NCBI RefSeq assembly: GCF_039541575.1
Contig: NZ_BAABGM010000033.1
Span: forward strand, 1-64,000
Length of the DNA stretch: 64,000 nucleotides
From: Fodinibacter luteus
GTDB taxonomy: Bacteria > Actinomycetota > Actinomycetes > Actinomycetales > Dermatophilaceae
Direction of reading: 5' to 3'
In this document: piece after piece, positions 52,985-61,801 of the stretch
How the letters are laid out: the number at the start of each line of letters is the position of its first letter
How positions within the stretch are numbered: position 1 is the stretch's first letter
Notes under the pieces: model-generated
Databases searched by the model: none
The model's input: the letters and a program-made list of their open reading frames with translations, nothing else
What the model was told of the DNA's origin: nothing
Translations under genes and position numbers: made by a program

Positions 52985-54326
52985 GCACCTGGCCGACCCC
53001 GGTGACCGCACGCGCGGACCGCGTGGGGAGGGGGGGCAGGGTAGGCAGCCGCGCCGCACGCAGCCACGCGTCGAACAGGTCGGTGTGCTCCGAGCCGGTG
53101 ACGGCGGCGACGGTGGCCTCGAAGTCGGCGGTCGTCACGACCTCGTACCGGTGGGTGTCGACCCAGGTGCGCAGCACCGCGAAGAACGCCTCGTCCCCGA
53201 CCCGGCGACGCAGGGCGTGCAGCGTGAGCGCACCCCGCTTGTAGACCCGGTCGTCGAAGACCCGGTGGGGGCCGGGGTCGGTCAGCACGAGGTCCTGGGC
53301 GCTGCGGGCGAGGAGCGCGTGGTGGTGGGCCGCCTCCTCGTCGGCCGTCGTGCGGCCCGAGGCCTGCGACCACAGCCACTCGCTGTAGCAGGCGAAGCCC
53401 TCGTGCAGCCAGATGTCGCTCAGCGAGGCCGCGGTCACGGCGTTGCCGAACCACTGGTGCGACAGCTCGTGGGCGACGAGGCGCTGCACCTCCCAGTCGC
53501 GGCTGAGGTGGTTCGTGCCGAAGGTCGACAGCGACTGCGACTCGAGCGGGATCTCGAGGGGGTCGTCGGTGACGACCGCGGTGTAGCGGTCGAAGGGGTA
53601 GGGACCGAACAGGCCCGAGAACAGCTCGACCATCCGCGGCTGGTCCGCGAACGCCTGGCGGGCGGCCGGCATCCGGGCGGGTGGGGCGACGAGCCACGTC
53701 GCGACGGGGGATGCCGGCTGACGCTCGGCGGCGTAGCGGCCGAGCTGGAGGGTCGCGAGGTACGGGGACATCGGCTGGCGCTGCTCGAAGACCCACTCGG
53801 TGCGGCGCCCGACGGTGCGCTCGGTCACCGGGTCGCCGTTGGCGACGAGCCGGTACGCCGGGTCGGTCTCGACGCGGATGCGGTAGCGCGCCTTGTCGGC
53901 CATCCGGTCGTTGCACGGGAACCACGTCGGGGCGCCGTGCGGTTGCGCCGCGACGAGGACGCCGTCGGTGAGCTCCTCCCAGCCGGCGGGCCCGTCGGGG
54001 CCGGGCATCGGGCGCGGGTTGCCGCGGTAGGCGATCGTGAGCAGGAGCGGCTCGCCGGCTCGAACCGGAGTGGCGAGCCGGATCCGCAGCCGCGACCCCC
54101 GGTGTGACCACCGCGCGACGCGCGCCCCCTCGACCTTGAGGCTGCGCACCTCGAGGCGGTGGAGGTCGACGACGAGGTCGGGGAGGTCGACGACGGCCCG
54201 CACCGAGAGCTCGGCCCGGCCCTCGAGGTGGTTGCCGAGCGGCTTGTAGCGCAGGTCGAGGGCGTAGTGCTCGACCTCGTAGCGGTCGTCACCGTGCCCC
54301 GGCAGGTAGGGGTCCGAACCGGTCAC
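52941..54326 (-). CDS. M1 family zinc aminopeptidase
   Basis: A 461-residue metallopeptidase with the zinc site HELSHQWFGN plus the distant Glu in IWLHEGFACYSEWLW (HExxH-x18-E), near residue 285. The N-terminal beta domain (YEVEHYALDLRYKPLGNHLEGR) is typical; the exopeptidase motif reads LEIPLESQSLS. No signal peptide is evident, so it is probably cytoplasmic. GTG 54326 overlaps the synthetase stop (GTGA), so it is co-translated. M1-type aminopeptidases degrade epsilon-poly-lysine in producers, so polymer trimming or self-protection is plausible. Confidence 0.88.
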   Translation of the reverse strand: MTGSDPYLPGHGDDRYEVEHYALDLRYKPLGNHLEGRAELSVRAVVDLPDLVVDLHRLEVRSLKVEGARVARWSHRGSRLRIRLATPVRAGEPLLLTIAYRGNPRPMPGPDGPAGWEELTDGVLVAAQPHGAPTWFPCNDRMADKARYRIRVETDPAYRLVANGDPVTERTVGRRTEWVFEQRQPMSPYLATLQLGRYAAERQPASPVATWLVAPPARMPAARQAFADQPRMVELFSGLFGPYPFDRYTAVVTDDPLEIPLESQSLSTFGTNHLSRDWEVQRLVAHELSHQWFGNAVTAASLSDIWLHEGFACYSEWLWSQASGRTTADEEAAHHHALLARSAQDLVLTDPGPHRVFDDRVYKRGALTLHALRRRVGDEAFFAVLRTWVDTHRYEVVTTADFEATVAAVTGSEHTDLFDAWLRAARLPTLPPLPTRSARAVTGVGQVLSRARTTAPRRPRA

Positions 54327-57300
54327 TCGTCCTCCAGCCACGGGCCGACGGGGTTGCCGATCCACCGGGTCTTGTCGGGCACCGACTCCCCCCGCATGAC
54401 GAGGGAGACCGGGCCGACGGTCGCGTGCCGGCCGATCCGGGCGGCCGGGAGGATGACCGAGTTGGGGCCCAGCGTGCCCCCGTCAGCGATCGTGACCCGG
54501 TCCATCGCGAGGATCCTGTCATGGAACAGGTGGGTCTGGACGACGCATCCACGGCCGACCGTCGCACCGTCGCGCAGGTCGATGAGGTCGGCCTCGGGGA
54601 GCCAGTAGGTCTCGCACCACACCCCGCGGCCGACCCGGGCCCCCATCGTGCGCAGCCACAGGTTGAGCACGGCGGTGCCGACCGCCGCCCGGGCGAACCA
54701 CGGCGCGGCGACCACCTCGACGAAGGTGTCGGCGAGCTCGTTGCGCCACACGAACGAGCTCCACAGCGGGTGCTCCGACGGGCGGAGCCGGCCGACGAGC
54801 AGCCACTTCGCCACGGTCGTCACGCCGACCGCCACCGCCCCGGCCACGAGCAGGACGGGCCCGCCGAGCAGCAGCGCCCACGCCCAGCCGCGCTCGAGCA
54901 GCCAGGCGAACGCGGCCGCGCTGAGCACGACGAGCGCGACGTGCACCCACAGGGCGACGACCCGGGCGACCTCGACGGCCGCCCGGGCGACCCGCAGCCG
55001 GGTCGGGGGTGCGTGGGTGCGCGCCGCGTCGGCCGCCTCGGCCTCGCGCCGCAGCGGTCGGGGCGGGCTGCCGAGCCACGAGCTGCCCGCCTTCGCCGTG
55101 CCGCGCCGCGGGGCGGCCGACAGCACGGCGACGAGGGCCTGCTTGGGGACCTTGCGCCCCGGGGCGGCCATGCCCGAGTTGCCGACGAACGCGCCCTTGC
55201 CGACCCGCACCCGCTCGACCCGCAGCCACCCCCCGCCGAGCTCGTAGCCCCCGACGAGGGTGTCGTCGGCGAGGAAGGCCCCCGAACCGACGCTGACGAA
55301 GCGCGGCAGCATGAGCACCGTCGAGGCCTCGACGTCGGGGCCGATCTCGGCCCCGAGGGCGCGCAGCCAGGCGGGCGTCAGGCTCGACGAGTAGAGCGGG
55401 AAGAGCCACGTCCGGGCCTCGTCGAGCACCCGCAGCGCCGACCAGGCCTGCCAGGCGCGCAGCCCGTGGACGGGGTGGTGGCCGGGCTCGAGCCCGACGG
55501 ACAGCACCCGCACCGTGGCGAGGACGAGCACGGCGAGCACGACCACGCCGACGACGGTCGAGAGCGGCAGCCACGCGAGCGCCGTCACGAGGGCGGCCCG
55601 GGCATCGGGGGCGTCGGCCAGCCACGGGAGCGCCACCGCGAGGCCGGCGAGCGTGGCGGCGACGGGCAGGAGCGCGAGCGCGACGGCCGACCCGGCGTAC
55701 GCGGCCATCCACATCCGCTTGTTCGGGGGACGCTCGGGGGTCCACGGCCCGCGGGCCGCTCCCGAGAACACCGCCGGCGCGCCCGACCAGGCCTCGGCGT
55801 CGGGCACCGGACCGAAGACGGCCGAGCCGGGCGCCACCTCGGCCCGGTCGCCGACGTCCGCGCCGGGCAGCAGGGTGCTGCGCGCACCGACCCGGGCGCC
55901 CGCACCGATGCGCACCGTCCCCACGTGGAGGTGGCCGCCGTCGACCCAGTGCCCCGCGAGGTCGACCTCGGGTTCGACCGAGCAGCCCGCGCCGAGGTGG
56001 AGCAGCCCGGTCACGGGCGGGACGCTGTGCAGGTCGACGTACCGGCCGACCCGGCATCCGAGCAGCCTCGCGTACACCTTGACGAGCGGGGCGGCCGACA
56101 GGTTCGTCGCACCGAGCTCGTCGACGAGCCGCTCGGCGAGCCAGAGCCGCAGGTGCACCCAGCCGCCGCGCGGGTACTCCCCCGGCCGCATGCCGCGCAG
56201 CACCGCCCGCGCCGCCCCGGCCCCGAGGACGACCCGCCCGACCGGGTTGAGCAGCAGCAGCCACCCGACGAGCACCCACCCCCACGAGAGCTCGGGCAGC
56301 CACGCGACCCCGAGGACCTCCCGGGCGAGGAGGACCCCCCCGCCGACCCAGGTGAGCCACCGCAGGGCGCCGACGGATCGCACCGCGGCCGTCGCGAGCG
56401 CCTGGACGGCCTGCGGGCCGACCGGCACCGGGGCGACGGACGCGTTCGTGCGGCTCGACGGCGCGTCCATGGCGTCGAGCGTGGCCGCGAGGTCGGCGAG
56501 CACCGGGTGCTCGTAGACGTCGGCGACCGTCACCTCCGGATGCCGTTCGCGCAGCCGGGAGACGAGCTGGGCCGCTGTGAGGCTGCCGCCCCCGAGGTCG
56601 AAGAAGTCCTCGTCGGTCCCGGTCGGCGCGGACCCGAGGATGGAGGCCCAGTGGCCGGCGATCCACCCCGCGGTCCCCTCGAGCCCGGCGCCCCCGTCGG
56701 GGGTCGCCGTCGCGGCCCCCGGCAGCGGCCACGGCAGGGCGTCCCGGTCGATCTTGCCGGAGGTGCGGGTCGGGAGGGTGTCGACGACGGCGATGCGAGG
56801 CACGAGGGCTGCCGGCATCGTGTGGCGCAGCTGCTCCGCGGCGGCGCGGCCGTCGAACCCCGGCTCGACGGTGACGTACCCGACGAGGAGGCGGTTGCCG
56901 GCGTCGCTGCGCTTCACGGCAGCCGCCGCGCCGCTCACCCCGGGCAGGCCGAGCAGCGCGCTGTCGACCTCGCCGAGCTCGATGCGCCGGCCGCCGACCT
57001 TGACCTGGTCGTCGGCCCGGCCCTGGAAGACGAGGCCGGTGCCGTCGAACCGGACGATGTCCCCGCTGCGGTAGGCGCGCTCCCACCCCAGGGCCGGCAT
57101 GGGGGCGTACACCGCGGCGTCCTTGGCGGGGTCGAGGTAGCGCGCGAGGCCCACGCCGCCGATGATGAGCTCGCCGGGGTCGCCGTCGGGCACCCGCTGC
57201 CCGGTGGCGTCGACGACGGCGAGGTCCCACCCGTCGAGCGCGGTGCCGATCCGCACCGGCGGCTCGCCGGTGAGCCGGGCCGCGCACGCGACGACGGTGG

Positions 57301-58195
57301 CCTCGGTCGGGCCGTACGTGTTCCACACCTCGCGAGTCGCCGTCGCGAGGCGGGCCCCGATCTCGGGCGGGCACGCCTCACCGCCGAGGATGAGCAGGCG
57401 GACGTCGGCGAGGGCGTCGGCCGGCCACAGCGCGACGAGGGTGGGCACCGTCGAGACGACGGTGATGTCGTTGGCGACGAGCCAGGGCCCGAGGTCCATG
57501 CCCGACCGCACGAGCGAGCGCGGCGCGGGCACGAGGCAGGCGCCGTACCGCCAGGCGAGCCACATCTCCTCGCAGCTCGCGTCGAAGGCGACCGACAACC
57601 CGGCCATGACCCGGTCGCCCGGCGCGATCGGCCTGTCCTGAAGGAAGATCCGGGACTCCGCGTCGACGAACGCGGCGGCGCTGCGGTGGCTCACGGCGAC
57701 ACCCTTGGGCAGGCCGGTCGAGCCGGACGTGAAGATGACCCACGCGTCGTCCGTCGGGAGCGGGTCCTCCTCGGGTGCCTCGTCGGCGTCGCTCGGGGCG
57801 GACCGGATGACGAGGTCCGCGGTGACGACCGCGGCGACGCCGGCCTCGCCGAACACGACCCGGGCACGCTCGTCGGGGTCGTCGTGGTCGACAGGGACGT
57901 AGGCGGCGCCGGCGACGAGGATGCCGCTGATGGCGACGTAGAGGTCGGTCGTGCCCGACGGGATGCGCACCCCGACCCGGTCGCCCCGGCCGACGCCCTG
58001 GGTGCGCAGTGCGGTGGCGACCTCCTGGGCCGCGTCGAGCAGCTCGTCGTAGGTGAGCACCTCGCGGCCGTTGTCGATCGCCGGGGAGTCGGGGTGCTCG
58101 TCGGCGGTGGTCCGCAGGATGTCGACGAGGGTGCGTGGAGACGGCGCCAGGCCGCCGCGCAGCAGGGGGTCGCCCGGGGGCGTCGAAGGCTCCAC
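54323..58195 (-). CDS. Pls/PosA-type membrane non-ribosomal peptide synthetase
   Basis: A 1290-residue single-module synthetase. Adenylation domain (1-500): IFTSGSTGLPKGVAVSH (about 150), FDASCEEMWLAWRYG, NTYGPTEATV, YRSGDIVRF, RADDQVKVGGRRIELGE and PTRTSGKIDR. Carrier domain with phosphopantetheine Ser538 (FFDLGGGSLTAAQL). Then three pairs of helices (about 610-660, 830-910, 1078-1130) alternating with three acyltransferase-like soluble domains having left-handed-helix repeats. This A-T-TM-C1-TM-C2-TM-C3 plan and length equal epsilon-poly-L-lysine synthetase. The amino acid used is unknown. GTG 58195 starts 5 nt after the ANTAR gene. Confidence 0.92.
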   Translation of the reverse strand: MEPSTPPGDPLLRGGLAPSPRTLVDILRTTADEHPDSPAIDNGREVLTYDELLDAAQEVATALRTQGVGRGDRVGVRIPSGTTDLYVAISGILVAGAAYVPVDHDDPDERARVVFGEAGVAAVVTADLVIRSAPSDADEAPEEDPLPTDDAWVIFTSGSTGLPKGVAVSHRSAAAFVDAESRIFLQDRPIAPGDRVMAGLSVAFDASCEEMWLAWRYGACLVPAPRSLVRSGMDLGPWLVANDITVVSTVPTLVALWPADALADVRLLILGGEACPPEIGARLATATREVWNTYGPTEATVVACAARLTGEPPVRIGTALDGWDLAVVDATGQRVPDGDPGELIIGGVGLARYLDPAKDAAVYAPMPALGWERAYRSGDIVRFDGTGLVFQGRADDQVKVGGRRIELGEVDSALLGLPGVSGAAAAVKRSDAGNRLLVGYVTVEPGFDGRAAAEQLRHTMPAALVPRIAVVDTLPTRTSGKIDRDALPWPLPGAATATPDGGAGLEGTAGWIAGHWASILGSAPTGTDEDFFDLGGGSLTAAQLVSRLRERHPEVTVADVYEHPVLADLAATLDAMDAPSSRTNASVAPVPVGPQAVQALATAAVRSVGALRWLTWVGGGVLLAREVLGVAWLPELSWGWVLVGWLLLLNPVGRVVLGAGAARAVLRGMRPGEYPRGGWVHLRLWLAERLVDELGATNLSAAPLVKVYARLLGCRVGRYVDLHSVPPVTGLLHLGAGCSVEPEVDLAGHWVDGGHLHVGTVRIGAGARVGARSTLLPGADVGDRAEVAPGSAVFGPVPDAEAWSGAPAVFSGAARGPWTPERPPNKRMWMAAYAGSAVALALLPVAATLAGLAVALPWLADAPDARAALVTALAWLPLSTVVGVVVLAVLVLATVRVLSVGLEPGHHPVHGLRAWQAWSALRVLDEARTWLFPLYSSSLTPAWLRALGAEIGPDVEASTVLMLPRFVSVGSGAFLADDTLVGGYELGGGWLRVERVRVGKGAFVGNSGMAAPGRKVPKQALVAVLSAAPRRGTAKAGSSWLGSPPRPLRREAEAADAARTHAPPTRLRVARAAVEVARVVALWVHVALVVLSAAAFAWLLERGWAWALLLGGPVLLVAGAVAVGVTTVAKWLLVGRLRPSEHPLWSSFVWRNELADTFVEVVAAPWFARAAVGTAVLNLWLRTMGARVGRGVWCETYWLPEADLIDLRDGATVGRGCVVQTHLFHDRILAMDRVTIADGGTLGPNSVILPAARIGRHATVGPVSLVMRGESVPDKTRWIGNPVGPWLEDE

Positions 58196-58200
58196 GGACC

Positions 58201-58854
58201 TCAGTGTGGCGCGGTCGGGTGAACGGTGGGCGACCGGCGGCCTCCCGGGGTGTCGGGACCGGCGGCGACGGCGGCGTCGAGGAGCTGGAGCATCGACACC
58301 GCGGACCCCCCGACGCAGCCGCTCGAGAGCTCGTGTGCGACCCGCTGGGCGAGCACCGCAACCCGGACGTTCCTGCGCTGCGAGTACCGGCTCAGGATGT
58401 CGAAGGCGGCGTCGGCGTCGATGCCGTAGGCGAACATGAGGGCACCCTTGACCTGCTCGATGGCGGCCCGGTCGGCGGTCGCGGCGGCGACGGCATCGTT
58501 CGTCACCCGCTGCGCCACGGGGGTGACGTCGAAGGCGAAGCCGCGCAGCCGCACCGGCGCACCGTCACCGTCGTGCTCGCCGTTGCCGACGAACGCGACG
58601 ACCCGCTCGCGGCCCCCCTCGTCGCGCACCCGGTACTGGCCCGACAGCGGCCCCGCCACCGGGAGCGTGACCGAGAGCAGGTCGTCGACGAGCCGCCTGT
58701 CGTCGGGGTGCATGCGCGCGAAGAGCCGGTCCACGGGGTCGTCGCCGTCCGGGGAGAACCCGACGACGTCGTACATGTCGTCCGACCACGACCACCGCTG
58801 CGAGGCGTAGTCGTAGGCCCACTCCCCGAAGGGTCGCCGAGGAGAGTGGTCCAC
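58201..58854 (-). CDS. PAS-ANTAR transcription antitermination regulator
   Basis: A 217-residue protein. Residues 1-115 are a PAS fold (WAYDYASQRWSWSDDMYDVVG, ARMHPDDRRLVDDLL, VRLRGFAFDVT). Residues 130-185 are an ANTAR RNA-binding domain (DRAAIEQVKGALMFAYGIDA, AAFDILSRYSQRRNVRVAVLA). ANTAR proteins bind paired hairpins in nascent RNA to prevent termination. GTG 58854 is 1 nt after the permease stop and the synthetase starts 5 nt after its stop, so it is inside the operon and may control it. Confidence 0.9.
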   Translation of the reverse strand: MDHSPRRPFGEWAYDYASQRWSWSDDMYDVVGFSPDGDDPVDRLFARMHPDDRRLVDDLLSVTLPVAGPLSGQYRVRDEGGRERVVAFVGNGEHDGDGAPVRLRGFAFDVTPVAQRVTNDAVAAATADRAAIEQVKGALMFAYGIDADAAFDILSRYSQRRNVRVAVLAQRVAHELSSGCVGGSAVSMLQLLDAAVAAGPDTPGGRRSPTVHPTAPH

Positions 58855-58855
58855 G

Positions 58856-60562
58856 TCAGCTCGCCGCCGATCCGGTGCGGTCGTGGGAGCGCTCGGCGGG
58901 CTCGTGGCGGAACCGCAGCGCGACGACGAGGGCGCCGGCGAGGGTCCACGCGAGGAGGACCGCGAGGTGGTCCCACGCGAGGCCCGACCCGGTCACCTCG
59001 GGGGCGAGCGCCTCGCTCATCGCCGCGGCGGCGTGACGCAGCGGGAAGACCCAGGAGATGACGTCGACGACCTGCGGGTAGTCCGCGCCGACGACGAAGA
59101 CGTCCGAGATGAACGCCAGCGGGAGCAGGGTGCCGAGGGTGACGCCGACGACGGCCTGGGCCGACCGCACGAACGTCATGACGGCGAGGCCGACGACGGC
59201 GAAGCAGGTGGCGGCGAGCACGAGCGTGACGACCGCGGCCGGCATCCCCGGTGGAACCCCCGGCCGGTAGAGGACGCCGGCCATGACGACGACCGCGGCC
59301 CCGGTGAGGAGGGCGACGACGACGGCGCCGGCGACCCGCCCGCCGATGAGCGCGGACGTCGGCAGCGGGGTGCCGCTCGTGCGCTTGAGGACGCCGCGCT
59401 CGCGGTCCTCGGCCACCGCCTGCGGCATGTTGACGTAGGCGGTGACGGACGCCCCGTAGATCGCCATCGTCCCGGCGTAGAACGTGCCGAGCGCCTGGCC
59501 GTTCGACATGAGGACGTCGCCGCCGCCGTTGACCGCCGGGATGATCGCGACGAGCAGCACCGGGAACGCCACCGCGAAGAAGACCGACGACGCGTCGCGC
59601 CACAGGATCCGCTGGGTGTGCGCCACCTGTCCGGCGAGCAGGGTGGGCGTCGACGGGGATGCCGTGCGCCGCGGCCGGGCGTCGGCGGCGGCGCGGCGCC
59701 CCGCGGCCCTCCCGCTCGCCCGCGTGGCCGTGCGCGAGGGTGAGGCGTCACGGTCGCGGTCACGGCGCAGGAGGAGCGTCGCGGCGACGGCGCCGGCCAG
59801 CCCCCACAGCGCGATGACGGCGAGGTGGTCGAGCTGCAGGCCCGAGCCGGAGAGGTAGGGGTTGAGGGCGTCGGAGAACAGCGCGGTGAGGTGCTTGAGC
59901 GGGAAGAGCCACCCGATCGCCTCGAGCCAGTCCGGCATCTGCCCGCTGAACATGAACATGTCCGAGATGAAGGCGAGCGGGATGACGACGCCGTTGCTCA
60001 CGGCGAGGGTCAGCTGCATCGACGGCAGGGCCATCGCGAGGGCGAGGCCGAGGGCGCTGAAGCAGGCCGAGGCGATTAGCAGGGTGAGAACGATCCCGAC
60101 CCACGACCGGCTCGGCACCTGCAGGTCGTAGAGCACGACGCCCGTGCCGAGGACGAGCGCGGTCGAGGTGAGCCCGAGCACGAGGGCGGCGCCGATCCGC
60201 CCGCCGATGAGCACCCACCGCGCCACCGGGGTGCCGGCCTGGCGCTTGACGACCCCCGTCGAGCGGGCCTCGGCGAGCCCGACGGCGAGGAACGAGAACG
60301 TCGCCATGACGACGCCGAAGGACGCCATGCCGGGGGCGAGGTACTGCACGACCCGGACCCCGCCGCGCTCGTCGACGACCTCGTTGCCGACGAGCGCGGA
60401 GAGGAGGACGAAGAAGAGCAGCGGCAGGCCGATGCTCAGGATGAGGGTGATCGGGGTGCGCCGGAGCGCCGCGAGCTCGTGGCGCGTCTGGCGCACCAGG
60501 CGGGTCGCGTCCGAGGTCGGTCGGGACGCCTCGGGATGCCGGGTGCTCGCGACGGCGGTCAT
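58856..60562 (-). CDS. Double-length ABC-2 type permease
   Basis: A 568-residue protein containing two complete ABC-2 permease units in tandem. Each has six helices and the phrase FISDMFMFSGQMPDWLEAI (first) or FISDVFVVGADYPQVVDVI (second), joined by an Arg/Ala-rich linker (about 280-325). Ordinary transporters use two separate half-size subunits, so this gene encodes the whole membrane channel. ATG overlaps the ATPase stop. Likely an exporter of a drug, lipid or the operon's peptide product. Confidence 0.9.
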   Translation of the reverse strand: MTAVASTRHPEASRPTSDATRLVRQTRHELAALRRTPITLILSIGLPLLFFVLLSALVGNEVVDERGGVRVVQYLAPGMASFGVVMATFSFLAVGLAEARSTGVVKRQAGTPVARWVLIGGRIGAALVLGLTSTALVLGTGVVLYDLQVPSRSWVGIVLTLLIASACFSALGLALAMALPSMQLTLAVSNGVVIPLAFISDMFMFSGQMPDWLEAIGWLFPLKHLTALFSDALNPYLSGSGLQLDHLAVIALWGLAGAVAATLLLRRDRDRDASPSRTATRASGRAAGRRAAADARPRRTASPSTPTLLAGQVAHTQRILWRDASSVFFAVAFPVLLVAIIPAVNGGGDVLMSNGQALGTFYAGTMAIYGASVTAYVNMPQAVAEDRERGVLKRTSGTPLPTSALIGGRVAGAVVVALLTGAAVVVMAGVLYRPGVPPGMPAAVVTLVLAATCFAVVGLAVMTFVRSAQAVVGVTLGTLLPLAFISDVFVVGADYPQVVDVISWVFPLRHAAAAMSEALAPEVTGSGLAWDHLAVLLAWTLAGALVVALRFRHEPAERSHDRTGSAAS

Positions 60563-61599
60563 CGGGGCGCCTCGACGGACGGGTCGGCGGGAGCGGGCGG
60601 GGCGGGAACCACGGGGGCGGGGCCTGGGCCCGCGGGGGCGGGGTCGGGGCCGGCGGGGTCGGGGCCCGCGGGGTCGGGTCCCGCGGGGTTGGGGCCGGCG
60701 GCCTCGTCGCCGACGAGGTCGAGGTAGACGTCCTCGAGGCTGGGCCGGGTCAGGGTGAGCGCCTCGAGCTCCTCGCCGTGCTCGAGGGCCCAGGTCGCGA
60801 GCGTCGCGACGTCTGCGGTCGGGGTCTCGGTGCGCACCTCGACGACGCTCCCGGCGACCCGGCGCTCGAGCCCGAGGGAGGGCAGGTCGGCGGTCGTGCG
60901 GCCGGCCGGGACGCGGAAGGAGATGACGGTCGCGGCGCCCGCCGTGGCGGCGAGCTCGTCCGGCGTGCCCTCGGCGACGACCCGGCCGTGGTCGATGACG
61001 ACGACCCGGTCGGCCAGGTGCTCCGCCTCGTCGAGGTAGTGCGTCGTCAGCAGGATCGTGGCGCCGAGGGCCCGCAGGCCCTCGACGAGCTCCCAGGCGC
61101 GGCGCCGGGCCGAGGGGTCGAAGCCGGTCGTCGGCTCGTCGAGGAAGAGCATCTCCGGGCCGCCGACGATCCCGAGCGCGAGGTCGAGGCGCCGCCGCTG
61201 CCCGCCGGACAAGGTCCGCACCCGGGCGTCCGCCTTCTCGTCGAGCCCGGTCAGGGTGAGCACCTCGGCGACGGGCCTCGGGTGGGGGTAGTAGCCGGCG
61301 TGGAGCCGGACGAGCTCTCGCGGGGTGAAGGTGTCCTCGAAGCCGGCGTCCTGCAGGACGATGCCGATGCGCTCGCGGAAGGCCCGGCCACCGGTCTGCG
61401 GGTCGAACCCGAGCACCTCGACCGTGCCGGCGTCGCGGGACCGGTACCCCTCGAGGATCTCGACGGTCGTCGTCTTGCCGGCGCCGTTCGGCCCGAGGAG
61501 GGCGACGACCTCTCCGTCCTCGACGGTGAGGTCGAGGCCGTCGACGGCCGCGAGCTCCCCATAGGTCTTGCGCAGACCGCGGACCCGGATCGCTGGCAT
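60559..61599 (-). CDS. ABC transporter ATP-binding protein (DrrA-type)
   Basis: A 346-residue ATPase: Walker A LLGPNGAGKTTTVEIL, signature VRTLSGGQRRRLDLALG, Walker B EMLFLDEPTTGFDP, and His switch LLTTHYLDEAEHLAD. The C-terminal accessory region ends in Pro-rich GPDPA repeats. ATG 61599 has GGAGG 7 nt upstream. It is the first gene of the operon leading to the synthetase. Confidence 0.93.
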   Translation of the reverse strand: MPAIRVRGLRKTYGELAAVDGLDLTVEDGEVVALLGPNGAGKTTTVEILEGYRSRDAGTVEVLGFDPQTGGRAFRERIGIVLQDAGFEDTFTPRELVRLHAGYYPHPRPVAEVLTLTGLDEKADARVRTLSGGQRRRLDLALGIVGGPEMLFLDEPTTGFDPSARRRAWELVEGLRALGATILLTTHYLDEAEHLADRVVVIDHGRVVAEGTPDELAATAGAATVISFRVPAGRTTADLPSLGLERRVAGSVVEVRTETPTADVATLATWALEHGEELEALTLTRPSLEDVYLDLVGDEAAGPNPAGPDPAGPDPAGPDPAPAGPGPAPVVPAPPAPADPSVEAPR

Positions 61600-61704
61600 T
61601 CCTCGACCTCCCGATGGGTGGCCGACCGCGACCGGCGCGACCGCGCCCACGACCAGTGAACCGCCTCCCGGATGCCGTGGCACGGGTTTGTGAGCGATTC
61701 CTCC

Positions 61705-61717
61705 GGTCCCGGGGACC
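61705..61717. promoter_or_regulatory. 13-bp palindrome between divergent ABC and carboxypeptidase genes
   Basis: GGTCCC-G-GGGACC. The 61600-61801 gap must hold the promoters of both the exporter-synthetase operon and the plus-strand wall gene. No other clear signals seen, except CAGACT near 61761. Confidence 0.3.
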
Positions 61718-61801
61718 CGGGCTTTGCGATTCGGTGGCGCGGCCCGCCTCCGTCCGGCCAGACTGGGGAGTCGGTACCGGCATCGTCACGAAGGGGGGCG
61801 C

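Noticed and set aside
54425..58222. A plus-strand open frame of about 1265 codons opposite the synthetase
   Set aside because: Antisense shadow; the minus strand has complete A, T and terminal domains.
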